A stretch of 64,000 bases of DNA from Monarcha castaneiventris obscurior (taxonomy: Eukaryota > Chordata > Aves > Passeriformes > Monarchidae), in assembly GCA_026261815.1 (NCBI GenBank), contig JAMPIT010000350.1:1674001-1738000 (forward strand), given 5' to 3'. The notes under the pieces were generated by a model. That model ran no database searches and was not told the DNA's origin. It saw nothing but the letters and a program-made list of their open reading frames with translations. Every line of letters begins with the position of its first letter. Position 1 is the first letter of the stretch. Made by a program: the position numbers and the translations under genes. This document shows positions 1-13,300 of the stretch, piece after piece.

Positions 1-2488
1 GTGAGGGGTTGTACTAGATGGCCTTTAAAATTCCCTTCCAGTTCAAACTTTTATGGGATCCTGCAATTCTATTTTGTGATCTAAAACCATTAAGAAAATA
101 ATGTAACTTCTAATATATGATGAAAAAAAGTTGTATTTTGTATATCTGTGATGATTGGCATGAAACTGCCTGAACAGAATCACTTGGGAGGGTGGAATTT
201 GATGCTTTTATTTTTTAAAAGCAGAAAGTGTTTTCAGATAAGAGGAAGGAGCTAAAAAAGCAGACTTCAAATGTGGATGTGGTGTTACTTCTTCTGCCAG
301 TTAGTGGCAGATACACAGTGACTTCAGCTTTAGTCTTAATGAACATCTTGTATTTGCAACCTGTTTGCTTCCTTTGTCATGTATCTATTACCTTAATTTC
401 TTGGCACTTTCCATCCTGGCAAGTAAGTCATCATTACATTATATTTTTAAAAGGTATGTTACTGAGGTAGGAAATGCTTGTATAAGGCAGATGTTTCTGA
501 ATACCTATGTGTAGGTTCAGTTCCTCTGTATACATCTAACTATTCCTATTGAAATTTAAAAAATCCCAAAGCCCTTATTCTCTCCACATGTACATCAACA
601 GATGTTTCCTGGTCATGTGTGTACTTTCTGTCTCAATTGGTCTTCCATCTTCTGCAGTTACATTACTTTCTTATTACTTGTCCAGGCTTTCAGGTAAATG
701 TAATGGTCCTGCAGGTATTAGTGCTAGTCTGCTACAGTGTTTCTAGTCTTGACTTTTTTCAGTTTCTCTTTCCTTTGAGTGGATAGATGCCATTTGAAGC
801 AGTAGTCCTGCTGGATCCTGTTCGCAGGCACTGCTGCTTCTGGTCCTTTTCTGTATCCAGACAGCCTTGGTAGATAAAAGGTTGTAATTTTATTTCCAAT
901 ACTGTGTCATAAAGGAGCTCTCCACTTATGGGGAAGTAGCTTGTTATGCTAAAATCAGAAAGATGATCATTGTCCTGGAGAAGTTTTTATATGTAACTGG
1001 CAGGGCAAAAGAGAGAACAGATGGGTATTGGAGGTAATGTCAGACAGTACAGAAAGAAAAGTGATATAGCTGCAAATGGTTTCAATATGCTAAAAGAACC
1101 TGCTCATTACCTTACTGTTTTTAAATTCCTTGTAAGTTGGCTAGTGGAGAAGAGTTTGAAGGAGACAATTAGAAAGAAAACAATGTGTGTGTTCTAGGGG
1201 ACCTTCCAAATGTGATGAATGCTTTGGGTACATTTCTACCCCTATTGTGCCAAGGAGGTGTTGGCACCAGGGTACAGGTCTCTTGGGCTTACTAAGCAAG
1301 TGTTCTTATAATGTGAAATTTCCACAGAATATGTATATGCTGGCCTTTTCTTTAAAGCAAAAATTAGCTGGTCTTTACTTTCATTGTACAAATAAATATT
1401 GTCTGAATGCAGTGAAGGCAGTAGACTGTGAGCTTTAAGCTCCCTCTGGTGGCTATACAGTACAGTTCAAACCTTAACTCTTGCACTTGTCTGTTCTGGA
1501 CAGTTTTGAGAGTCAAAGTTTGTAATGTTTTATTAAGTTATTGTGATTTTAAAAATTAATACAGGAATATGATGTGCCATATGCCTTTCCAAGGTATCAA
1601 AGGTCTTCTGTAACTGGACTTCAGAGAAGTAGAAGAGTTAAAATAATATAAAGCAAGAGGTCTATTTTCTAGTTATTATGAGCATAAAGGAAGTATTTCC
1701 TGTAAAACTTTACTTCTCTGGTTGGTTTTTCAGTGACGTGGGTAGTTTGAAGCTGATATCCCTGAAAGTGCCCCAAAGTATACAGAACAGTGAAAACAGA
1801 TAGGATCTCTGTATGGCAAACTTAAATATAATGTGTTAATGCAAAATTAGTTTTGGATCAGGTAGCCCTGATTTGGTCTTCTTACTCTAAGGATGTGAAT
1901 ATAAATGACCCCAGGCTTGCAAAAAGTTATGCTTTGTCACTCCTAAAGGATTCATTCTAACATGGCTGTAATTAGTGGGGCTTCATGAGAGTGCAGAGCT
2001 GTGAGCTGCAAGGTCAGTAGTGTTGAAAGGGAAATCTCTCTCCACTTCTTTTCTCCCCATCATTGCACTGGCTTTGGTACTTGTCTGGCTTTTTGATGCT
2101 TATTAGAGTAACAAATGTTCATTCCCCTTGCCCCTGGCTTTCCCCTCTAACCTCTTTTTCTTTTGTGGGCTGGTTGATAGAAAGTATCATGCAAAGAGGT
2201 AACAAGACCATGCAGGTGGGACCAAGAAAGGACCTCTCCTTTTGGTTGCAGAAAGTTATTTTAATAAGTCAACTGTCTCAAGAAACTTGATTCTTAGTTC
2301 TTGTGAAATATCTTTGGGCAGAGCTGTGTGTTCCTTGAGACTTAAAATTTATTCCCAGGCACTGCACAGCAACAGAGGCTGTAGATTAAATGCACCTTAA
2401 ATGACAACTGGTGCTGAAAAAAGGCAGCTTATCACCACCCAATATGTCCCATGCTGTGCTGGTTTAGGCTTTTGTGTTGGATTATGGT

Positions 2489-2615
2489 GAACCAGACTGG
2501 GGAACTGATCCAGATGGAAAAAAAACCTGCTTTTTTTGTTGTTGTTGTTGTTCTAACTGACCCAGATGAAAAAAAAACTGGACTGATTTTGGTAATCACT
2601 TCCCCAGTCTGGTTC
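2489..2615. repeat. Inverted repeat with GTT microsatellite in the loop
   Basis: GAACCAGACTGGGGAA at 2489-2504 returns as its exact reverse complement at 2600-2615. With one mismatch the arms extend to 21 bp (2489-2509 and 2595-2615). The spacer contains two near-identical direct copies of a CCAGATG-plus-A-run motif and (GTT)5 at 2538-2552. The origin is unknown: it could be a palindromic transposon remnant or a template-switch product. Confidence 0.7.
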
Positions 2616-2670
2616 TCTGTGCATTTGCACAAATGCTTGCCCATACAATGGGGAGAAAAAGTGAGGACTG

Positions 2671-2833
2671 CTTTTTTTTTTTTTTTTTTAGTTTAGTTTA
2701 TTTGCCACAGCTCTGACTGAAGTGCTGTTGCTGTGTAGGTCATTCCTGAATGTTTGAGAACCTACTCCAAATATTTTTCTGGCATTCTTTACAGCTGGTT
2801 CTGTTGCAGTGAATGTAGCTAAGAGTCCATGCA
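2671..2833 (-). pseudogene. Possible small retrocopy (poly-A type) in antisense
   Basis: Read on the minus strand, an AATAAA (2702-2697) is followed seven bases later by an A-run that includes 18 A's opposite T 2672-2689. The 8-mer GAGGACTG flanks the block at 2663-2670 and 2834-2841, which fits a target-site duplication. I do not recognise a parent gene. The short minus-strand frame across it has no known domain. A chance A-run is possible. Confidence 0.3.
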
Positions 2834-4199
2834 GAGGACTGTCCCTCAGACTGCAGAAAACACAGATGGTTAGGAATAGCTCCTGCTGCATGCAGGAGAG
2901 TTGAGGTTACATCACAGAAATGTCTGTTAAATCGGATTTCTTACGGTTTATTTACTGGAAAATATTTCACTTGGGTTAGAAACCTTGGTCTGTACGCTAA
3001 GGTCTTGGTGCTTTTATTCCCGAAGCAGTGGCTATAAATCACAACTGAAAGATAGGTGGCACACATGTTCTCCTCAAACTGCTAGGGACAGAGCTGGAAT
3101 GTGGAGTTTGGAAGTTCAGCTGAAGTTCAATAACCTACGCTGTCACCTTGATCCTGCTCTGCAGTTTGGATGTGATCTTTGAATGTGTGCACATTCCTTT
3201 CTCAAAGGTGTGTCAGTTTTGCTTGCCCTGTTTGTGGTATCAATCCCCTGCAAGAATACAGTGCCACGTGCGTGTTCAGATAAATCCCAAACAACAGAAG
3301 TGAGAGAATATTTATTAGTGACACAAGTGGAGAGCAGCGTGGTGCTGTGAGCTGCTGATACTTTCTGCATGGCTGTTTTTACCTTGTAGGGCAGGGGAGA
3401 GGGGGGTTGCTGCATGAGGTGAGGCTGCAGCGCAGGCAGCTTGTCTGCACTGTGTAGGCACCTCACAGAAGTCCAGGTTATTGCATGGTTTCATGCTTTA
3501 CCTCTAGCTGATCTTCATGTAGAAACCACCATGGAGGTGGCTTTCAACAGGAGAGCAGCAGGTGTTACCTGAGCAGCTAAGGTGGCCAGGATGTAACGGG
3601 GTGGGTGTATATAGGGATGGGTGTAAGCTGAGAAACCACCATAGCCATTCCCAAATGGGCTTACTTGTCTCTTCAATCACACCCAGTCCTCAGGATGTCA
3701 ACTTTAACATTAAACACTAGAGGGTAGTATGTTACTGGTAATACTTTATTTTAGAATGTATCTCTAGTAATTTTTAAATCCCTTGAATTTATTATGCAAT
3801 TAAATATTTTAAAACAAATGTAGAACTAAAGAAAAAACAGTGCTTTGCTTCCAGGACTGTAAGTGTGCATAGCAGCATTTAGTGATGTGCAGTGGTATTT
3901 TTGGTCTGAGCAGAAAAAGGATTGGTTTGAATTTAGATCTGACTTTTAACTTTTTCAGAAACATCATTAGGAAACTGTCCTTAAATTATTCACTCTCTGC
4001 CTCGTATCTTGATATTCACACTTATGTGCATGTGATGTAAATACACAGTGGTATATAAGAAGAGGCTATGCCTGAGTGCAAGCAGTTTTGCCAAGAGATA
4101 CTTGGTTTTGGTGTTTGACTTGTTAAACATTTATAAGTTCATTACATTGCTCTTACTGTATTTTTGATCAGTGCTTCAATAACTTTTTTTTTCTTTCAG

Positions 4200-4305
4200 G
4201 CACCACCTTCCATGGTCAATAATGAACAACGCCAACATGCTGAGCACATATTCTTATCATTTAGAAAATCAAAATCACCATTTGCTGTTTGCAAACATAT
4301 TTTGG
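4200..4305 (+). CDS. XPO4: XPO4 exon 2
   Basis: Follows a strong acceptor (ttctttcag) and ends at a gtaagt donor. It starts in phase 0 with [10 protein letters not shown] and ends CKHIL plus the first base of a Glu codon, covering residues 24-59. This is part of the N-terminal HEAT region of the karyopherin fold, which contacts Ran in the family. The alignment to the recalled human exon is continuous. Confidence 0.96.
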
Positions 4306-7300
4306 GTAAGTTTCAGTAAATGAAGTTAGGCGTGTACATTCTTTTATAACTGGAACTGTGCTGTTCTTTTACAGCTGGGACTATGAACATCAGTTTTCAT
4401 TTTGATATGGGGTACTTTTTGATGGAGGGTGAAGCCTATTACTGTCATTTTCTGGTTTATTTTTGTCAGTTTCAAAGCTGTAAGGTGTAACTTCAACTTG
4501 TAGCTGAGCTCCTAAACTGATTTAATAGATTTCCTCTGCAACATGATTATTGTAATACTGTCCAATCTGTGCAGCTTGTGCAGCTGCCAGTAGTGTGATT
4601 GCTTGGCTTTGTGCTTCCCATTAAATCAGCCAATTATGCAGTTTTATACACTTCTACCAGATTTTGCATTTGTGCTGAAATGAGAGTTTATTTCCAGTTG
4701 AACAACTTAGTTGCTGTTGACAGCCCAGCTGGAGGAAAAGAGGAAAAAGCTAGAGAAGTTTCTGTTCACCTGATAGGAGCAAGAGAATATTCATTTGAAT
4801 TTTGTGTGATTATACATGTGGAGAAAGGAAAGAGGCAGATACCACCCTTCATCAGAAATTTCTTTGGTTTTAATGGAAATGCTATAAATGTGGTTATGTA
4901 GCAAGTTTTAAAAAATAAATGTTTTTACAGGTGCTATAGACACTTATTAGAGTTTGGCAGCTAAATCTGAAAATTACAGGAGCAGTAAGGACGTAAGATT
5001 GCTGCTCAGCACCATGGTACTGACCAGATGCCAGTGCTGGGGACAGGTGAGGGGGAGTTTCAGTGAAAGCCGACTCTGAGACCTGATGGGGGAAACCTCA
5101 AAGTTTGCTCAAAAGAACACATGCCAAAACCACAAAAAGCAACTTTTCTTTTAAAGAATTTTCCAGAATGAACAGAGAAATATTAGAATTATGTTTAAAA
5201 TGTAATTTTCTTATTTAATTCATTTCACAGTATTTTTTTAACAGTTATTTCTAAATTTACGGGATTAGAGACTTACAATTCATGAATATTGTGATGTCAG
5301 TATTGCAGACCTACTCCTATGTTATACTGTGATATGTAGACCAGGATGTGCTTCCTTTCCTACACCCACTCCACAACCAAAATTTTTCTCTACAAATGAG
5401 TTTTTTCTGGGTTTGGTATATTGTAGTAGTGCTCCATCTGGTTTGGAAGACTGCAATCACACTTTTTTGCTTGATGGGTCAGCAAAATTGATGGTTTTTG
5501 TTTTCACACTGATTTTTAGAGAAGACTAAGTGGGCAAAAACATCTTTAAGTAACTTCGTTTGTGGACCATTTGGATCTAAGTGATACATTCATCATCAAT
5601 CAGAAATGAATAATGAAATTTCATGAAATCTTAAATGTGGCTTGTTGGAAAGAATATGATGCTGATTTTAATACCTTTTGGATGTCTAGAAATATTACAT
5701 CCTTAAATTGTTCATATGCTGCCCACCACTGAGAAGCCAGCGTGTTTCCACGTGGGGCAGGTTTTTTGTAGGAATGTAGGCAGTTGAAGTTGAAGTCTAC
5801 TGAAGGGATGTGTGCTGGTAAGGATGTGCTGGAACCAGAGGACTAAGTAGATGGCTTAAAAAGAAACAAAAAAATGGTCGAGACAGGAACTGTGATGGAG
5901 GTAGAGAGAGATAACAAGGATGTTGATGTTATTCGTAGAAAGAAGACTGTGTGAATGACACAGGGAGAATAATGGAGAAGGTGAGCCTATGGAAAAGGGG
6001 AACAGCCGCTACTACGTTGTTTTTTAGGAACCTGGAGTTGAACCCAGGAAGCACAAGGCTCTGTGTTCTGCTATAAGATTGTAGCTGTTCAGTGCCCTGG
6101 CAAAACTTGTCCTTCCTTTCTCTAGTAAGTTCCTGTGGGGGGTTCATGGTGCTCTGGCTAATTGCAGGCTCACGCTGGGAGCTGCAGGTCTGTGCTGTCA
6201 GCGACCGCACTTGTGCGGCTGCGGGACTTGGTGCAAAGGGAAACTCTGTCCTATTTTAATTACATCCTCTTTTTGTGTGTGTGTGTGTGTGAGCTTTTTA
6301 CAGTTAGAAAAGCTGAAGACCCAAGGTAATAAGTGCCAGGATTAAAATTCCCATCCAGGAATAATTCAATTTGTTTTTATATGTGTTAGACATATACATG
6401 AATCTTTTACTTAAGTGGTTACTTAGTTTTCCAAAATAAGCTAAGTAGATTTAAAGGTGGTTTATTTTGATTTAAGCATGTTTACCTGTGTGGGTTTAGA
6501 TTTGGAGCCTGATTAAATTACTTTAAAATATTTTAGCAAATTAGCTGCTATCTTGGATACAGTATTTGCATATAAAGGAAATTTATATTATGAACTCGTG
6601 TGTATGTAAATGGGAGAAGAAAGTTTGTTTTGTAGTAATTTAAAGCCCTTCATGTCATGACTGAGATTTTTTGAAACAAACCCAGTTTTTCTAGTCTTTG
6701 CAGGTCACCCACTATAGCTCAAACTCTGCTTCTTGTTTGGGAATTTTATTTCATAATTTCATATTTTATGCTTTTGCCACCCTGTGGCTGCACCCTTTCT
6801 GAAAGTTCTTTCTGTATTTTCTACAGAGCTCAGAATGTTTTGAAAGTGGCTTCTGAGATACTATGTGCTATTTCCAAGTTAAAATTTTTAAAAGCAAGGG
6901 AACAACAACAAAAATGTTTCTGTATCTTTCTAACATTGTAGAAATTACATTCATATTCTGGCATTTCTCTTTAAATTGTACTTTGTAGTTACCAAACCAT
7001 TGCCTTTCTCTTGAACATATTTTTATACTTCCCTTAGTGCATCTGTATACATAGTAATCCCATATTCAGATAATAATGGCAAATGATTCCTACACTGTGG
7101 TCAGAAATTATGTTTTGATTAGCTCAAAATATATCTGGAAACTTGAACATGAGGTAGAACACGAAATACACCACAGTGTAAAAATTTTCTTGGATAATTA
7201 AACACTAATGTTACCTTTAAGTGTAAGTGGATTTGCTTCTTTTTATTACCCATAAAATACATGTATTTTTATGCACTGTTGGTTTCAAAGGCAAGCACAG

Positions 7301-10300
7301 AAATTTCCCGCTTTGGCATGCCTGTAAGATTAATCACTTTTACTAATTAATGCATTGTAATTAAATCTTTCATCTTGTTTATTTTATTCCCCCCGTTGTT
7401 AGCATTCTTATTCCTGTTCTTTGAACCAGCCTTCTCGTGCAGACAACTTTTCTCCTAGGTCATTGACTTGAATAATATTGGACAATTTGATAATTGGGTT
7501 ATTGATTATTTCGCCCCCTTTTGAGTTGTAAATTCTTTATCTGTTTTCCTAGCACCAATATTCTATTTAATAATAAATTATAGTAAATTCCATTAATTTT
7601 TTTGTTGGAAACACACTCAAGCTGAATGCACATCTTCTAATACTCAAATTGCCTTTGTTTTTCCCCACAGAAACTAGTAAAGTGGACTATGTCCTTTTTC
7701 AAGCTGCTACAGCGATAATGGAAGCAGTTGTAAGAGAATGGATTCTCTTGGAAAAAGCGAGCATTGAGTCACTGCGAACATTCCTTCTAACCTATGTCTT
7801 ACAAAGGCCTAAGTAAGTACAGAAAACATACCTCAGAACATGCAGAATTCTGCATAAAGTCTGGGTTATCATTTTTGTTTCCCTGGGTAGCAGTGCAAGA
7901 TCATTTTAAGAATAATTTGTTTTCTAGTCTTGGCAGTTAACTTCTGTCAGCTTTCCCTTTTGAATTCACACAAAATATCTGAAAAAGAAATGTGTTTAAA
8001 ATTTTATTGAGCATCGATGTCCAGAATTATCTGCAAATATGTTTGTGCAATGTTGTTTGCAGCCTTCAAAAGTATGTTCGGGAGCAGATTTTATTAGCGG
8101 TAGCGGTGATAGTGAAACGGGGATCATTAGACAAATCAATCGACTGCAAAAGCATTTTTCATGAAGTCAGCCAGCTAATCAGCAGCGGTAACCCCACTGT
8201 GGTAAGTACTCTGTTTTTTTTCTTCATAAGTTAAGCAGTCTGTATCAGCAGCTTAGGTTATATACTTAGTGGCTATAAAATACTTTATACCTCTCTTATC
8301 CAATTAGTAATTAAATTGATAGCTATTAAATAATTTACCAAGTTGGAGACATTTTAATGTTTTGGGACTGGGGGTAGTATGTGTAGTTCTTTGGTGTACT
8401 ATGAGACCATATTTTTAGGGAATGTTTTTCTGAATAGCTGCTTTAAGTGCCATAGTTGTGGTTGGTGGTTTGTTTTGGGGGTTTTTTGGTGTGGGTTTTT
8501 TTTTTTAATTTGTTTTCTCTTTTTCTCTGGTTTTCTTTAATCGAATAGTAAGATTTAAAACAGATTTTCCATTAGCTGGAAGGTTCTTTGCACACTGTTC
8601 CCCTTCCATCTGTGCTATGCTGCACCCTGCTGCAGCTCAGCTGTTGAAATAGACTGCGAGCAGGAGACATAGGCCTCTGCTGTTCTCTGGGAGACGAGTA
8701 GGTGGAGAGAAAGGGGTGTGAGGAAGTAAAACATGGAATGGAAATACAAAACTTATTCTTGATTTAATGTCATACTACTAGGGGTAAGTGTTACCTTCGA
8801 TACTGAGCTCAAAGTGGAAACAAGGTGTCCAATATCTATCTATGCATTTAGTGAAATTCCGTTTGCTATGCCAGGGGATAAGTTTAGAATAGGTCATAAT
8901 AGAGGCATGTAACTAGAGCTTAAAGAGAGGTGATTTTGTCTCCTACCAAATGAAAATCAAAGAGTATATAGATTCCATGCTGAAACTTTAACTGAAGCTT
9001 TTCTCAGACAAAACCTTGAGAGAACTGGCTCCTAACACTGCTGAGTGTTTAGAGCAGCAGTTGTACTACACAGATGTGAGTGGCAAATGTTTAACTCTGA
9101 AAATTCAATCAAAGTGTACTAGAAGTAATCCAGCTCATGTCATGATCCTAAAAATAGTGTGTCACCTCTGAGCAACAAGTAATATCCCTCCAGGGTATGG
9201 AAATTTCATTTACTCTTGTAAACCTTAATTTCACAGTTATTTGCCTTAAGGAAACTCTTTTAGCCTTTTGATTCTGTATAATTCAGATGGAAATGGGTAT
9301 TTGTTAAGAAGAACTGAGTTAATGCTTTTTTCCAGGAAGCATAGTCTGGTTATTAAAACGGAGTTAGAGCTGAGGTTTTCAGGTTTTATGCATGACACTG
9401 TGTGTGCTCATGTAGTTTGTAGGATCTTTCTGTAAAGATACCGAAGTGGCATAAACAGAAGTGTGGGCTTTGGACTGAGTCACACATGGCCCAGCTTGTG
9501 CAGTTGTATTCTGTGCATGCACTGTCCACAGACCCTGCACTGACCAAAGATACAGCAAGCTAAGACTGCCTGCTCCAAGCGTATCATCCTGGGCATGCTG
9601 CGGGGCAGAGCACGTTGCAGAGGAGCTCTGGCTGGGGGAAGGGGTGCTCTTCTCCCAGTTCAGTTCACTGCCAAGTTGAGCTCAGTTTTTCATTTCCCTT
9701 TATTTAATTTCCCTCTCTTCACAAGCATGAATTTCTCCATAGTTTTTCCAAAATATTTGTGCTCAAGTTTTAAGAATGGTATTGAAAATGTCTAGGGTAT
9801 TTAATGATGTTTTCTATTCTGGTGTGCTAATAAGACTTAATAGCAAAAAAAAAAAGACAAGTGATGCTGCTGAAATGTCTTTTCTGTACAGCATGGTATA
9901 TGGTTGTTAGTCTTTGGCAAACTGGTTATAAGCACACGCTCCCATGTATATATGAGGGTTTATATTATAAACCAGTTCCCATTCATGAAAATGTTCTTGT
10001 AATCTTCTGAGACTTAGCTGCAGGGGAGACTCTGGTACTGGCACCCAAGACTGGCATGTACAATAATAAGCAGTACCTGCCAAAACTGCATTCTGAAGGG
10101 GGTCAGGGCATGCCTCTTGTATAAATATATAACAACTTTGAAAGGTTGTATGAAATAATTCATACAATGAAATATTTATTATTTTAGTTGTCATTTCAAA
10201 TATGGCTGGGTGGTTTTGTTTCTTTACTAGTGTCCCTAGCATTCAGCCGTGCATGTGGGGCCATGTGGGACCCCAGTGGTGCAGTTGCCTTGCTGCCGTG

Positions 10301-13300
10301 GGGAGTCTCAGCTAAGGGTGCTTCAGGGTATGGTATGAAGCCCACATCCTGAAGGGAGTGGTACTGCTTTCAAGATCCAAGATGTGCTGTCAGGACAGTG
10401 CCATGCACTGTCACAGGTGTTTCTGGAGATTCCTTTATATTAGTTACTTGTAAATACAGGCCTCTATTAGAATCAGGGAAGAGGCTAGGATGTAGGTATT
10501 GAAAGAGATCAGCAGATGTTTTCCAGTCCTTTGTGCTTCCCTGTGGAAGGAATCATTCCACTTTCTTGACGCATCTTTCGTGTGGTGTGATACGCATTCT
10601 TGCCTCCTTGTACCCTCAAGTTGCAGAAGTCTATCATACCTTTGTGGCTCCTGATTATTTTTCCAGACTCTTTGTCACTTTCTGTATCCTTCTCAGCCTT
10701 CTGCTCTGACCTTCTGCCCACCCATTTGTGTTGTCCTGCCTGAGGTTCACTACACATGGAGTCAGCAGCAGGTCACTTCATATTTAAAAATGTTTAAAGC
10801 TCTCAAACAGGAGCTATCAGCAGCTCTTAACTGCTGATAATTGGTTAGAGCATGGTGCTAATAATGCCAAGGTTGTGGGTTCGATCTCCATATGGGCCAT
10901 TTACTTAAGAGTTGGACTCAATCCTCATAGGTCCCTTCCAACTCAGAGTATTCTGAGGTAATGGCTTTCTACAGCAGTTTTTAATTGAGAAAAAGTCCAT
11001 TTTAAAAAGCAAAGCACTCTCTTGTCTGCTTCTTGCTTACTTTTTCCTCCCTGTTGGCCATGAAGCTTCTTGATCCATCTTTACCTTACAAGAATAATGT
11101 AGGTACTTAATCTTTTCCATTCCCTGCAACACCCCACCCAGTTTCTGTCAGACATCTGTACTAACTTTGTGATCATTAGACAGTCCTGCTTCATGAAATC
11201 TTAGTTACTTTTCAGTAATATCTTGTCAGGATAAAATCTTGATAGTTGGGGTAATAAGGAGGGCAGTGGATGTAGATGGTAGTGTCTGTTGTGTGTGTCC
11301 ATTTGCAGGATTTGATGTGCTTGATACCTCAATTTCTCCAGTACTAGTTAAAAAGATCTTTAGAGATGGATGTATTTTGAGGCTAGAACTTCAAGGTATG
11401 TAATGGCAAACTGTCATGTGAGTAAGACTGATGGATGAACTGTTGAGAATGAAAAAATAAGAAGGAGGTTGGAAGGAAGATCAGGAGAGGAATTGCGATG
11501 AGAGTAATAAAATGGTTTTAGTATTGAGTAATCTTTTAATAGTGGAACACAGTGTACATGTTAAGGAAATAACAGGACACGGAGGAGAGTTAATACTTCA
11601 GGGATGGGAAGGATGCATGGTTAGAGCCAGGTTTAGAACCTGGAGTGTTGCCTTCTGCTGCTGGTTCTCTGCCATTTGGTGCTTTATGAATCTCACAGAA
11701 GAAACTTTTGTCTGAGAAGGGAAAGCAAACTTTTGGTCTGGCTGCCTATTTATTTATAACTGAGTTTAGGTAGTAATCCTCTAGGAGGACAAGGATTAGC
11801 TTTGGAGTTCTTAGTTTTGTTTTTCCTGGCTCCTCCTGTATTAGCAGTATAAGCCGTCCCTCTGCTCAGGAAGGAGAATCTGTAATCTCCCTCCAATAGC
11901 AATTTCAGGATCTCTTTTCAAAATCTTCATCTCTGGGGGACAGAGCTTCTGGCAGCAGACACAGTATCATGAGCCAATCTTAAAATGCTAAATACATGTT
12001 TTCTATCATTGATTTCAAGATTTTGGAGAATTGCTTGGGCCAAGTTCTTCTCAACTATAAATGCCTTCAATTTCTTGGCCTTCTTCTTGTGTTAAAATAT
12101 TCTGCTTTTGCACAGCTGAAGGATTTCATTTGTTCTTCATCCCTGCCAGAAGGACAGGAATCCTGGCAGCTAAGTGACTGACTCTCTCAGGAGGAGGATC
12201 TGGTCTGCATGTGAACACAATCAGATAGATTTTGTTTAAAACCAGACCGAGATATGGATCACACTTCAATTTCTTCCAGCATATGTCTAGGCAGATGCAG
12301 AGGGGTTCAGCTGCTATAGACTTGACATGAGACTGGGAAGCAACAGAAGCTGTTTTTTAAGACCCACAGTGCATATGGTAGAATGTATTTTAATATAAAG
12401 CTTCATATCTCAAGCCTACATATTTTTTTCGTATATGGAAGATGACTTGTCAAGACTCACTGGAAAAGCTCTGGAATCCTAACAGATCCTTCTCTTGTAA
12501 AATTTGTAACGCTGTTGTTCTGTTGCCCAGTGTTCCTGTTTGGGCTAGAGAGAAGACCCAGCTGCTTCAGATTACCTAAAGCTTTTGAGGGATGTGCTGT
12601 GAATGGATTTCATGTGAGCGGTGGGAAATATTAATAAGCAAAACTCTAGGCATTCATCTTCATTGAGGTTAATCTATTCATTATAATAGCTGCCTGGATA
12701 ACTAGTTATGTTTATTTAGCATTTACAGTTCTTGTTTCTATTATTTAAAGGGAATTTTACTTCTGGAAACCTGTCTAGCTATTACTGTTTCATGTGGTAG
12801 GGTAGGAGTTGGAGAGGGTCTCCTGACTTTCACATTTCGACAAAAACGTATATATTATCCCCCTCCCAAGCTATGTCTTCTGGTGTAATAAAATTGTTAC
12901 CTTGTTCTGTGAACCTCACTGACCTTGAAACATGTTGAGTATAAAAAACAGAGGGTGAACCAGGATATTTAAGCTGATAAGTGCTCTATAAAGGCCTAAG
13001 TTAGTGTGTTAAAGATTGGTTTGGGAATTTTAGGAATCCAGAAACTACTCCACATGTGAGGTTAAAATTCAGTAATAGAAATGTAAGAGAACTTTAAAAT
13101 GCAAGTGGTTTTTTAGTAGTTGAATTAACCAGGGTGCTTTTGCAGTTTACAGATTTTTCTGTTGAAAGGGAGCTGGTTTTATCAGAGATGCAGTACAGCA
13201 AGTGTCCAGCTTAGTTGCTAATAACTACTGGAAATTGATAACTCCCCCATATTATTTACACTAAAGCCACAGTTTCAAAGACAGGGCTGGAAAGTGAGGA

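Larger units (their letters stand above)
1..4199 (+). other. XPO4: XPO4 intron 1 (3' part)
   Basis: Non-coding, low-GC sequence ending in a polypyrimidine tract and AG at 4198-4199. It holds a 21 bp inverted repeat (2489-2615), a T18 run next to an antisense AATAAA (2672-2702) and possible LTR-like traces near 2455. Open frames here are short, overlap on both strands and are not recognisable. The upstream end of the intron and exon 1 lie outside the window. Confidence 0.85.

Noticed and set aside
3143..3466. 107-codon minus-strand frame in intron 1
   Set aside because: Low-complexity residues and no homology that I recognise.
9907..10242. 111-codon minus-strand frame in intron 4
   Set aside because: No recognisable motif, compositionally ordinary intron DNA.
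10820..10895. Functional tRNA-Ile gene
   Set aside because: The A-box side is degraded and the acceptor end runs into a CR1-type tail, so it is a SINE head and not a tRNA gene.
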